Assembly: GCF_005116475.1 (NCBI RefSeq)
Contig: NZ_SWBO01000002.1
Location: 17,257-81,256, forward strand
Origin: Pedobacter cryotolerans
Lineage (GTDB): Bacteria > Bacteroidota > Bacteroidia > Sphingobacteriales > Sphingobacteriaceae
Reading direction: 5' to 3'
DNA length: 64,000 nucleotides
Below the pieces are notes generated by a model, which saw only the letters and a program-made list of their open reading frames with translations, was not told the origin of the DNA and ran no database searches. Below, one piece after another: positions 54,368-62,617 of this stretch. Every line of letters begins with the position of its first letter. Positions within the stretch are counted from its first letter, which is position 1. The translations under genes were made by a program, and so were the position numbers.

Positions 54368-55486
54368 TTAAATTTTATTCATTTCAGGAAATAGCGTTTG
54401 TTGGTAGCCCTCTAAACGATCTCTCATTTTTGTTTCTCCAAAATTAGAAAAACCAACACCTAATAACCTCACTTTCTTTCCTTCAAAATCTGTATTAGCA
54501 ATTATATTTTTGCAAATGCTTAGTGCAATATTTATATCATTTATTGGGGTTGTTTGCGATAAGCTTCTGGTTATTTGTTTAAAATCTGCAAATTTAATTT
54601 TAACAGTTAATGTTCTACCATAAATTTTATAGCGCTCTAATCGTGCAAATGCAGAATGAGCTACTTTAGTTAAACAATCATCTAGTTCTTCGCCCTTATC
54701 CAAATCTTCGGCAAAAGTATCTTCTGCGCTAATAGATTTAATTTCATGATGTGGTTGCACAGGGCGATGATCAATCCCTCTAACAATATTATAAAAAAAC
54801 TTTCCGCTCTTACCAAATAATTGAGTTAGTCTTGCTTCTGTTTGTTTTTTAAGATCTAAACCAGTATGCAAACCCTGTCTTTTCATTTTTTCGGCAGTAA
54901 CTTTCCCAACACCATAAAATTTCTCTACAGGTAGTTTTTCCATAAATTTCTCCATTTTAGAGGGACCAATAAAAGTCAATCCATCAGGTTTATTCATGTC
55001 TGACGCTATTTTAGCAGTGAACTTATTAATAGAGACTCCAGCCGAGGCAGTTAAATTTAATTCATTTTTAATGGCTTGTTTAATCTGTTCGGCAATAGTT
55101 ATGGCAGAGCCGATGTTCAATTTATCTTCAGTTACGTCTAAATATGCTTCATCTAATGATAGAGGTTCAATCAAGTCGGTATATCTGCTAAAAATCTCTC
55201 TAATTTTTTTCGACACTTCTTTATAAGCATCAAATCTTGGTCTAACAAAAAGTGCATAAGGGCAAAGTTGTTGTGCTTTTTTGCTCGTCATTGCAGATTT
55301 AATACCAAATTTTCTGGCCTCGTAACTTGCAGTTGCAACTACCCCACCTCTACCTTCTGGCGAGCCGCCAACTATCAATGGTTTACCTTTATATTCTGGA
55401 AAATCACGTTGCTCTACAGCTGCGTAAAAAGCATCCATGTCAATATGGATAATTTTACGAACGGTAATATTATTTTGAATTTCCAC
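54368..55486 (-). CDS. dinB: DNA polymerase IV (Y family), copy 1
   Basis: 372 residues, similar to E. coli DinB (351). Catalytic motifs are IIHIDMDAFYAAVEQRD and LSLDEAYLDVTED. It has the HhH part KLPVEKFYGVGKVTAEKMKR and the little-finger domain LTVKIKFADFKQITRS. The C-terminus ends EGYQQTLFPEM, with QQTLFP resembling the beta-clamp-binding QLxLF motif. It performs error-prone translesion synthesis past minor-groove lesions. A second, diverged paralogue lies at 58079-59281. Confidence 0.95.
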   Translation of the reverse strand: MEIQNNITVRKIIHIDMDAFYAAVEQRDFPEYKGKPLIVGGSPEGRGGVVATASYEARKFGIKSAMTSKKAQQLCPYALFVRPRFDAYKEVSKKIREIFSRYTDLIEPLSLDEAYLDVTEDKLNIGSAITIAEQIKQAIKNELNLTASAGVSINKFTAKIASDMNKPDGLTFIGPSKMEKFMEKLPVEKFYGVGKVTAEKMKRQGLHTGLDLKKQTEARLTQLFGKSGKFFYNIVRGIDHRPVQPHHEIKSISAEDTFAEDLDKGEELDDCLTKVAHSAFARLERYKIYGRTLTVKIKFADFKQITRSLSQTTPINDINIALSICKNIIANTDFEGKKVRLLGVGFSNFGETKMRDRLEGYQQTLFPEMNKI

Positions 55487-55546
55487 TAAACTTACACCTG
55501 TTGATAACTGATTGTAGTGAAGTTAAATAATTTTAAGCAATGCTGA

Positions 55547-56287
55547 TTATTTTTTAGGCGCTCTACCCAAATTTACAACTGCACCAATACTGAAAACAGA
55601 ATTTCCAGCATTTAAGAATTTTCTACTCTTTAAGCCAAAATTACTTCCGCTGGTGTATTGTAATTGAACTTGCTCACTTAAAATCATTCTGGTAAAAAAT
55701 ACAGGCTCAATAAAAATATTGTCTTCATTTGCTTGTAAAATCCCGTTTCGGTAAAAATTATTGGTATTTATGAAACTCATCCGCAATGCGGTACCGTAAT
55801 TTAAACCAAAATCTACACCAAATAAACGCAAATTACTTCTACGTTTAGAGCTGTAATTTACTTGTATAAATTTTTTATCAAAGTTAGCTTCCTGATTATC
55901 AGTAGCAATCAATACATCATTATCAAACGTTCTAAAAAATCGATCGCTCTTGCCGCTACCTAAACCGCCGTAAATTTCAATTATTCTGTTATTATCTGGT
56001 CCAAAAGTATTAAAGTATCCTGCGCCAATTTCAACAGATTTATTTTTAACATCTTTTCTGGTTGCCTCATTTTGCATAAAAGAACCATTAGCAATTACAG
56101 CAACATGATTAGTAACTGCATAAGCAGAGTTAAAATTAAAATTTCCTTTGAGCGACATATGTACACCAGCTGCAATTTCGCCCTGTGTTGTAAGCATTGG
56201 CGTATTAGGTACACTTGGCATGTAAATAGATGAGCAGCTGCTTAATAAAATTGTTGAAAGTAAAATTGCTAGTAAATTTGATTTCAT
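55547..56287 (-). CDS. Uncharacterised beta-rich outer-membrane lipoprotein
   Basis: About 246 residues from the ATG at 56287 (MKSNLLAILLSTILLSSCSS), a clear lipoprotein signal with LLSSC. The frame is open ten codons further but that gives no better signal. The remaining sequence alternates polar and hydrophobic residues, as in a small barrel (GEIAAGVHMSLKGNFNFNSA, IEIGAGYFNTFGP-type strands, final FSIGAVVNLGR). I recognise the general Bacteroidota type but no named family or function. It lies 38 bases after truC in transcription order and may be co-transcribed with it. Confidence 0.75.
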   Translation of the reverse strand: MKSNLLAILLSTILLSSCSSIYMPSVPNTPMLTTQGEIAAGVHMSLKGNFNFNSAYAVTNHVAVIANGSFMQNEATRKDVKNKSVEIGAGYFNTFGPDNNRIIEIYGGLGSGKSDRFFRTFDNDVLIATDNQEANFDKKFIQVNYSSKRRSNLRLFGVDFGLNYGTALRMSFINTNNFYRNGILQANEDNIFIEPVFFTRMILSEQVQLQYTSGSNFGLKSRKFLNAGNSVFSIGAVVNLGRAPKK

Positions 56288-56324
56288 ATTGCTAATTAAA
56301 CTCAATAGTTGAGCCAAATATTGT

Positions 56325-57008
56325 TTAATGGGTAAAATTCATCATTTCCATCACTCTTTTAAACTCATCATGCAGGTTTGCTTTTAAATTAACTAAATTA
56401 CCTGTAACCGGATGAACGAACGAAAGCGCTGAGGCATGTAATAACATGGTTGTCATTTCGAATTCTTCCTTAAAAAACTTGTTCTGTTTATTGCAGCCAT
56501 GTTTTCTGTCGCCAATTATGGGATGGAAAATATGCGCAAAGTGCCTACGCAACTGATGCATTCTACCTGTTTTAGGTGTAGCTTCTACTAATGAATATCT
56601 TGATGTAAGATGTTTACCAAAAGCTACATTTATTTCGGCCCTTTGTAAAGTTTTAAAAGCAGTGAATGCCTCTTGCATATTGCCATTTTCTTTGGCTAAT
56701 GGATAATCGATATCCAGTTCATCTGGAGCATAACCACGTAAAATAGCTAAATACTTTTTACTCACTTCGCTTTCTTGAAACATTTTATGCATGGCGATTT
56801 CTACGTCTTTTTCAAATGCGAATAATAATAAACCACTCGTTTTACGGTCTAAACGATGTACCGGACTTACATGTTTACCTATTTGATCCCTTAATATTTG
56901 TAAGGCAAATTCTGTTGCATCATTTGCTATTTTAGATCGATGAACCAATAAGCCATGAGGTTTGTTGATGGCGATTAAATGTTCATCTTGGTAAACAATT
57001 TCTAACAT
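56325..57008 (-). CDS. truC: tRNA pseudouridine synthase C (TruC-like, RluA family)
   Basis: 227 residues from the ATG at 57008 (MLEIVYQDEHLIAINKPHGL), which matches the start of E. coli TruC (MLEILYQDEWLVAVNKP). The longer frame to 57053 is made of a repeat fragment and rejected. The catalytic motif is HRLDRKTSGLLLFA. Other family segments are SVSKKYLAILRGY-like EVSKKYLAILRGYAPDELDI, then GRMHQLRRHFAHIFHPIIGD. It converts uridine 65 of tRNA to pseudouridine, by homology; other RluA-type targets are possible. Confidence 0.9.
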   Translation of the reverse strand: MLEIVYQDEHLIAINKPHGLLVHRSKIANDATEFALQILRDQIGKHVSPVHRLDRKTSGLLLFAFEKDVEIAMHKMFQESEVSKKYLAILRGYAPDELDIDYPLAKENGNMQEAFTAFKTLQRAEINVAFGKHLTSRYSLVEATPKTGRMHQLRRHFAHIFHPIIGDRKHGCNKQNKFFKEEFEMTTMLLHASALSFVHPVTGNLVNLKANLHDEFKRVMEMMNFTH

Positions 57009-57048
57009 TTGGCGAAGATAAGGATTTTGCGTCATTCTATGAGGGTTT

Positions 57049-57123
57049 GTCATCCTGAGCGTAGTCGAAGGATCTTAAGGCGAATATTACAAAAATAACC
57101 CTTCGACTACGCTCAGGGTGACA
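57049..57123. repeat. Complete GTCATCCTGAGCG palindrome between truC and the deacetylase-family gene
   Basis: CCTGAGCGTAGTCGAAGG (57054-57071) is exactly complementary to CCTTCGACTACGCTCAGG (about 57100-57117), with GTCAT and GTGAC at the outer ends. This is the full form of the element of which half copies occur at 25143 and 51046. It may also act as a terminator for the deacetylase-family gene. Confidence 0.85.
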
Positions 57124-58026
57124 CTAGCTGTATAGATCCCTCGCTACTCTAAAAGTATTGCAATGTGCATCAACAATGATTTTAATATCTTCAGAATAAC
57201 CACCACCCATGCTCACCTGCACCGGAACTTGATTTTTAATACAAGCTTCAAAAACTAATTGATCGCGTTGCTTGCAAGCATTTTTACTAAGTGATAGTTT
57301 TCCCAGCTTATCGCTTGCTAAAACATCAACCCCTGAGAGATAAAATACAAAATCTGGTTTGTGCTTTTCGAATACAAATTTTAAAGCTTCACTTAATTTA
57401 CTTAAAAATTCTTCATCCCCAGTTTCATCAGCCAAGGCAATATCCAAATCTGACTGTTCTTTTCTGAAAGGAAAGTTTTTATCGCCATGCATAGAAAACG
57501 TAAACACGCTTGGCTCATTTGCAAAAATTTGCGCAGTACCATTTCCTTGATGCACATCTAAATCTATAATTAAGATACGCTTAGCTAAGTTGTTATTTAA
57601 AAGGTAGTTTGCCGCTATAGCTTGGTCATTCAACAAACAAAAACCTTCGCCCCAATTGCTACCTGCATGGTGTGTACCACCAGCAACGTTAAAAGCAACA
57701 CCAAATTCTTTTGCAAACGCTGTGCAATCAATGGTTCCTTGCGCAATTCTAATTTCTCTTTCTACCAATTGCGCATCGAGCGGAAAACCAATTCTTCGTT
57801 GTTCTTTGTATGGTAAAGTTAAATTTTTAAGCGCAAGCCAATAATCTTTATCATGAGTTGCCACAATATCTTTTTCAGGTAAAGCATCTGGAGCGAAAAT
57901 ATTTGCCTCGGTAATCGTTCCTTCATGCAGCAACTGAGCAGGTATCAACTCGTACTTAAGCATCGGGAAACGATGACCTTCGGGCAAAGGATGTGCATAA
58001 ATAGGATGATAGGCGATTTTTAACAT
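57124..58026 (-). CDS. Histone deacetylase-family protein (acetoin utilisation/acetylpolyamine hydrolase type)
   Basis: 300 residues with the zinc-hydrolase motifs GGTHHAGSNWGEGFCLLNDQ (catalytic His pair), IDLDVHQGNGTAQIF (zinc Asp and His) and FYLSGVDVLASDKLGKLSLS (second zinc Asp), ending VSMGGGYSEDIKIIVDAHCN. Class II-like bacterial relatives deacetylate proteins, polyamines or acetoin-linked substrates. The substrate is unknown. It starts the run HDAC, truC, lipoprotein on the minus strand. Confidence 0.92.
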   Translation of the reverse strand: MLKIAYHPIYAHPLPEGHRFPMLKYELIPAQLLHEGTITEANIFAPDALPEKDIVATHDKDYWLALKNLTLPYKEQRRIGFPLDAQLVEREIRIAQGTIDCTAFAKEFGVAFNVAGGTHHAGSNWGEGFCLLNDQAIAANYLLNNNLAKRILIIDLDVHQGNGTAQIFANEPSVFTFSMHGDKNFPFRKEQSDLDIALADETGDEEFLSKLSEALKFVFEKHKPDFVFYLSGVDVLASDKLGKLSLSKNACKQRDQLVFEACIKNQVPVQVSMGGGYSEDIKIIVDAHCNTFRVARDLYS

Positions 58027-58078
58027 GTTTTATCGATTAAGATTACGACAATTGCAAATTAACTGTTTTTGCAAAACC

Positions 58079-59281
58079 TTAAGAATTTTTGTTCATAAAA
58101 GAAGCTTTTTTACTCTTTGTATCACCTTTATTAGGTAAAACCGTTGCTAATTTAACAGCATCAATACCATAGCGAGAACGCATTTTATCCATACTTTGAT
58201 AAAGATTATAGATTTTTTCAGATGGTCCGTATAAATCAATCTGTTCACTGCCGCTTACCAAATGCGATAATTTTACACCCACCAATCGCAATAACATTCT
58301 TTTGCTGTAAACTTTATCAAACAGATCTTTTGCTTTGGCAATCAGCGTACTATCTAACGAAGTATAAGGTATTTTAGCTTGTTGTGTAACGGTTTCAAAG
58401 TTGGCATAACGAATGGTTACCGTAATGCAGGCGGTTAACTTTTGCTTCTGCCTTAATTCAAAAGCTAGGTTTGTAATCATATCAGTTAAAATGATTTTTA
58501 TACCTGCAATATCCATGCTATCACTTTCAAAAGTAGTTTGCTTGCCAATAGATTTTTGCTCACGGTAAGGTACCACTGGCGAGTTATCTATTCCGTTTGC
58601 TTTTTGCCAAAGACTTAAGCCATTTTGCCCCAATATTTTAAACATCAACTCTTGCGGAATTTGAGTTAAGGTATGTATTTTTCGCACTCCCATTTCGCTT
58701 AATTTAAGAAATGTTGCATCACCCAAACCTGGTATTTTTTTTATAGATAAAGGATTTAAAAATGTTTGAACTTCAAGTTTTTGTATCTGTAACTCGCCAT
58801 CTGGCTTACACTCATTGGTAGCCATTTTAGATACCGTTTTGTTAATAGATAAACCAAAAGAAATAGGCAAACCAATTTGATCCATTACCGAATGTCGCAA
58901 CTCATGGGCAAACTTCATACAACCGAAAAATTTATCCATCCCGGTCATGTCTATATAATGCTCATCAATGCTCGCTTTTTCTAATAAAGGCACTTTTTCA
59001 TGCAATAATTCAGTAATTTGATGCGAATAATAACTATACTCATCCATACTGCCTTTTACAAAAATAGCATGCGGACAAAGCTGTTTAGCCATTCTGCTAG
59101 GCATTGCCGAGTGTATCCCAAATTTACGGGCCTCGTAACTACAAGATGCCACCACGCCCCTATCAGATGTACCGCCAATAATAACCGGTAAACCCGCTAG
59201 TTTGCTATTCTTTTTTATTTCTACCGAAACAAAAAAAGCATCCTGATCCATGTGTATAATATGTTTATCGCCGAAATCCAT
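58079..59281 (-). CDS. dinB: DNA polymerase IV-like Y-family polymerase, copy 2
   Basis: About 400 residues from the ATG at 59281 (MDFGDKHIIHMDQDAFFVSV). Catalytic motifs are IHMDQDAFFVSVEIKK and ASIDEHYIDMTG, where the usual EAY or ECY reads EHY. It has the HhH part IKKIPGLGDATFLKLSEMGV and the little-finger KLTACITVTIRYANFETVTQ. The longer frame to 59329 would be made of promoter and operator sequence and is rejected. It is diverged from the first dinB and has a basic tail (GDTKSKKASFMNKNS). The paired palindromes upstream suggest damage-inducible repression. Confidence 0.9.
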   Translation of the reverse strand: MDFGDKHIIHMDQDAFFVSVEIKKNSKLAGLPVIIGGTSDRGVVASCSYEARKFGIHSAMPSRMAKQLCPHAIFVKGSMDEYSYYSHQITELLHEKVPLLEKASIDEHYIDMTGMDKFFGCMKFAHELRHSVMDQIGLPISFGLSINKTVSKMATNECKPDGELQIQKLEVQTFLNPLSIKKIPGLGDATFLKLSEMGVRKIHTLTQIPQELMFKILGQNGLSLWQKANGIDNSPVVPYREQKSIGKQTTFESDSMDIAGIKIILTDMITNLAFELRQKQKLTACITVTIRYANFETVTQQAKIPYTSLDSTLIAKAKDLFDKVYSKRMLLRLVGVKLSHLVSGSEQIDLYGPSEKIYNLYQSMDKMRSRYGIDAVKLATVLPNKGDTKSKKASFMNKNS

Positions 59282-59292
59282 AAATTGATAAA

Positions 59293-59362
59293 CAAATATA
59301 ATACTAAATATATTAGTATATATTAACAAGTTATCAAGATATTTAACTAAATATGTTAGTAA
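59293..59362 (-). promoter_or_regulatory. Promoter with two operator-like palindromes upstream of the second dinB
   Basis: On the minus strand a perfect -7 element TATATTTG lies at 59300-59293, 12 bases before the ATG. Directly next to it is ATACTAAATATATTAGTAT (59301-59319), and about 43 bases further AACTAAATATGTTAGTAA (59345-59362). Both are versions of TACTAAATATnTTAGTA. The spacing of about four helical turns suggests cooperative binding of a dimeric repressor. Confidence 0.6.
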
Positions 59363-59434
59363 TTATTTTGAAAAGCAATTATTGGGAGAAGATTAATGTT
59401 AGCCTTGGTTTACATTACAAGCTCAATTTTTCAT

Positions 59435-59826
59435 CCCGATAAAATCCTATCGCGTGGACACAAATATTGATTTATTTTTTCGCTCTATGCCGCGAGGCAT
59501 TTTACTTTTGAGGCATCAAAAGTAAATAAAAATGCTTGTCAATCCGCTATGTGCCTTTTCACAGGCTCTCGCTCATCAAAAAACAGTGGCACTTCGTTTT
59601 GTTCGCATATGATAAATAAAAGCATCTGCTAACTCGAACACAAAACCACTGCGTTTAAGGTTTGGTAGTGGTGTTTGTTCTATTGTGCTCCTGTTTTTTG
59701 ATTTCCCCGGCACTAGGGATTGACGGTCGTTCTTGGTAGAAACTTGTGTATTTATTAAAGGAACTCAGCAAAGTGCCAACAGGCAATGAGCAAAAAGATG
59801 TGTCCACACGATAGGATAAAATCGGG
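59435..59826. mobile_element. MITE-like element with 28-base inverted ends
   Basis: The left end (CCCGATAAAATCCTATCGCG, then TGGACACA) at 59435-59463 is matched by the complement of 59799-59826, with about 3 differences. A looser match (CTCAATTTT/CTCAGTTTT) extends outwards. Inside are perfect hairpins ATGCC-GCGA-GGCAT (59487-59500) and TTTACTTTTG-AGGCAT-CAAAAGTAAA (59501-59526). The 392 bases hold no open frame worth naming. No clear target duplication is seen. The intergenic stretch 59363-59950 is otherwise empty. Confidence 0.65.
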
Positions 59827-59950
59827 AAAACTGAGGCTTTTCATTGCAATAAGGTTTAGGAAGCAAAACCAGCGATAAACACAATAGTTGTAAGCGTAAA
59901 ATTAAGTACTTCGTGAAGCAAAAATTTTAATGGTGTAATAGAAAATTCAG

Positions 59951-60847
59951 TTAAAAAATCTTACATTTTATACCTAGTTCAAAATAGGCATTATCAAAAC
60001 CCTGAATTTCTTTAAAGCTATTTCCGTACATCCCAGTAAAAGAAAAAATACGGTTATGGTTTATTCCGATCCCATAAGTTAAGTTATCTGAACTACTCCA
60101 TATTGTCATTACACTCAACTTTTCATCAGAAAAAGTAACATTAGCACCTATATTTAGTAAATCATCAAAGTCTTTAACACCTTGATACACAATTTTCGGT
60201 TCAACTTTCATCCCATTTAAAAAATTTTCGAACGGAATTTTATAACTTATTGCAGTAAAAAATGTAGTACGGTCTAGCCTAGCAATATTCTCTTCGTTAT
60301 TAAACATTACTCTTAAATTGGGAACTGCAAGTTGCAGATTAAGTTTACTAGTTGTAAAAGCTAGCCCAAAATCACCATCTAAAAAGACCTGCCTATTGTC
60401 AAATCGTTCCAACGAATTATCTTTTAAGTCTCCTATTAAATCCTCATATTTAATGCGTTGGCTCATAAAACCGAATGATATTCCAAAATGCAATTGCTGA
60501 TTTTCGCCTAATGGCAAATGATAAGCATATGTAGCCATTGTGCGGGTACGATTTAATAAACCAGCTTGGTCACTATATATTAAAAGTCCTAATCCAACAC
60601 GTTTACCACCACTCCAATCTACCGTTAATGCCTGATTTACTGGAGCACCCTCAATTCTGCTCCATTGTTGGCGATAGGATAAACTAGCATTCAAGCCTTC
60701 ATATCTACCAGCTAATGATGGGTTGGCGAGGTATTGATTTTGGTAAAAAATCGCTCCTAAAGTACTTTGCTGAGCTTTAGCAGCGAATGTAAACCCAGCA
60801 AATAACATCATAAATGTAAACTTTGCAAAAACTTTATAAATTTTCAT
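59951..60847 (-). CDS. PorP/SprF-family type IX/gliding-associated outer-membrane protein
   Basis: 298 residues. The signal peptide (FTFMMLFAGFTFAAKAQ) is followed by the PorP/SprF start STLGAIFYQNQYLANPSLAG, then the family's LNASLSYRQQWSRIEGAPVN-QALTVDW and a barrel-like body ending LGIKC. Such proteins serve in type IX secretion or the display of large surface adhesins such as SprB. It lies 11 bases after the AbfB-like gene in the same operon as the repetitive protein, the typical pairing of SprF with a giant repeat protein. Confidence 0.93.
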   Translation of the reverse strand: MKIYKVFAKFTFMMLFAGFTFAAKAQQSTLGAIFYQNQYLANPSLAGRYEGLNASLSYRQQWSRIEGAPVNQALTVDWSGGKRVGLGLLIYSDQAGLLNRTRTMATYAYHLPLGENQQLHFGISFGFMSQRIKYEDLIGDLKDNSLERFDNRQVFLDGDFGLAFTTSKLNLQLAVPNLRVMFNNEENIARLDRTTFFTAISYKIPFENFLNGMKVEPKIVYQGVKDFDDLLNIGANVTFSDEKLSVMTIWSSSDNLTYGIGINHNRIFSFTGMYGNSFKEIQGFDNAYFELGIKCKIF

Positions 60848-60858
60848 TTGAAGGAATG

Positions 60859-62613
60859 TTAAAAATACCGTATCGCTCGTACGTTTGGAGTGGAGTTGTT
60901 TTTAGAATAAGCATCTGTTATTAAGCCTGTATTAAAAATTATAACCTGAGCAGATCCTGAAGGGATGACTACACTTTCTGTTGATGACCAGTACCTAACC
61001 GTTGCGTAACCACCTACTACTGCTCTTGAATCCCATAATTTTCTCAATTCGTTGATACTTGGTAAATACCAATCTGAATAGGTAACTCCGCCATCTACTA
61101 CACTGTAGTTATTAGCTTTGCTTGCAGCGGCGGCTGTAGGACAAGCTGTTATTATAGTTGCTGTATTTGTAGCACCAGTTCCTAAAGCAGTTGCTGTTGC
61201 ACCCAAAACAGTTCCACTACATCCAAAATTTCCCAATCCAAGGTCACCATTTGCAGCAATTATACCATGAACTTCACCTTCAACATATCCAGGATCTGAA
61301 GGTTGATAAATGTAAGCAACTTTACCACCTCTAAAGCTCATACCTATAGCTAAGTGGCTAAAACTAATTTCTGTACCATAAGTGGTGCCTAGTGTGTTGG
61401 TAGCGTATGGACGAGCATAATAAGTTGTTCCACTAGAAAGGCCAGTTAAATTTGCAGACACACTTGATCCTGAGAATTGGCTACTGCTTCGTGTACCCGC
61501 AATTGTTGGATTAGGACTGGTTCCCCAACAAATACCTATTGTTGTATTTGCACCATCATAAAATGGCATAACTACATTTAGATTTGCTGTTGTTCCAATT
61601 AAGGCTAAATTACTGGCAATTGGTGTTGCTGGTAATGCATTAGGAGCAGTTTGCCCATTTGGAAGCATTCCTGAAACACCTGTTTTACCAAACTTATTCA
61701 ATTGTTCGCTAATTGCACTAGTTAATTTACCATTGCGGTTTAAATAGTTGTTATTTAAGGAAATACCATAGTATGCTGCTTGGTTTTTCTCTAACAGACT
61801 TCGGTTTAAAGATGAAGGATTTGTAGTAAATGCTATTAACTCTGTATCTCCTCCACCAGCTTGTGTATGGTTATATATGGTTCTATCTCTACCTATATTA
61901 TCCCAAGCTGTACCCGAATTAGGTGTTAGCGGAATTACGGTATTTACCATTAAAGTAGAATTCCAAAGTGCTTGGCTACCAGTAGTTGTTACTCCGTTTT
62001 GATAAACTGTGCTATTAATAATACTTTGGGATGCATAAGTAGCAAATAATTTAGGTGGTTGATCATGCCAATTGTATTGAGTAGAGTGACCAAGCAAAAA
62101 TCCACGAGCACCGGCTGCAAATTTATTTACAACAGATACCATTCCTACAACATTCATTTCAGTTGCCAATTCAAGTGAGTTATAAGTAGATGGAGATTTA
62201 AAAAAACGAATAAATGGCTTTCCATTTTCTGTATCTAACACCCCTGCATTTACAATTCGAGGTTGGTTAATTGCATTTGGTTGAGACATGTTACGCCCAT
62301 TTCCACTTTGATCATACCATATCGTGACATAGCCGTTACTACTTCCAATAAATGTATTAAGAGATGTTATATCAAGTTCACTACCAACAAACCCAATATT
62401 TTGTGTGGCATTATCACTACTTCGCCTTACTTGAATGGCGTTACCATTATAAGCTGAGCTAAGTTTTCTCATAGAGAAAGCTACATAAGCTGGGGTACTG
62501 CTTGTTAGGCCAGCTAAGTCTAAGGTATTTTGAGCTTTTACTCCAATAACACCATAAGTAATTAACCCAATTAACAGCAGAATAATTACCGTTCGTTTCG
62601 TTAAAATTTTCAT
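60859..62613 (-). CDS. Secreted protein with AbfB-like sandwich, fibronectin-like segment and DUF1566 (Lcl) C-terminal domain
   Basis: 584 residues. After a signal peptide (TVIILLLIGLITYGVIGVKA) comes a domain (about 35-260) like the catalytic sandwich of alpha-L-arabinofuranosidase B: AFSMRKLSSAYNGNAIQVRR, SDNATQNIGF, YVTIWYDQSGNGRNMSQPNA. About 320-425 resembles a fibronectin-III unit (SGTTYYARPYATNTLGTTYG). The last 150 residues are a DUF1566-type domain (SDWYLPSINELRKLWDSRAV, RYWSSTE, then VRAIRYF). It is probably a surface ligand-binding protein rather than an enzyme; catalytic residues cannot be confirmed. It starts 4 bases after the repeat-protein gene. Confidence 0.85.
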   Translation of the reverse strand: MKILTKRTVIILLLIGLITYGVIGVKAQNTLDLAGLTSSTPAYVAFSMRKLSSAYNGNAIQVRRSSDNATQNIGFVGSELDITSLNTFIGSSNGYVTIWYDQSGNGRNMSQPNAINQPRIVNAGVLDTENGKPFIRFFKSPSTYNSLELATEMNVVGMVSVVNKFAAGARGFLLGHSTQYNWHDQPPKLFATYASQSIINSTVYQNGVTTTGSQALWNSTLMVNTVIPLTPNSGTAWDNIGRDRTIYNHTQAGGGDTELIAFTTNPSSLNRSLLEKNQAAYYGISLNNNYLNRNGKLTSAISEQLNKFGKTGVSGMLPNGQTAPNALPATPIASNLALIGTTANLNVVMPFYDGANTTIGICWGTSPNPTIAGTRSSSQFSGSSVSANLTGLSSGTTYYARPYATNTLGTTYGTEISFSHLAIGMSFRGGKVAYIYQPSDPGYVEGEVHGIIAANGDLGLGNFGCSGTVLGATATALGTGATNTATIITACPTAAAASKANNYSVVDGGVTYSDWYLPSINELRKLWDSRAVVGGYATVRYWSSTESVVIPSGSAQVIIFNTGLITDAYSKNNSTPNVRAIRYF

Positions 62614-62617
62614 GTCC

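Noticed and set aside
57009..57053. 15-codon N-terminal extension of truC
   Set aside because: It runs towards the GTCATCCTGAGCG repeat and the TruC family begins at MLEI.
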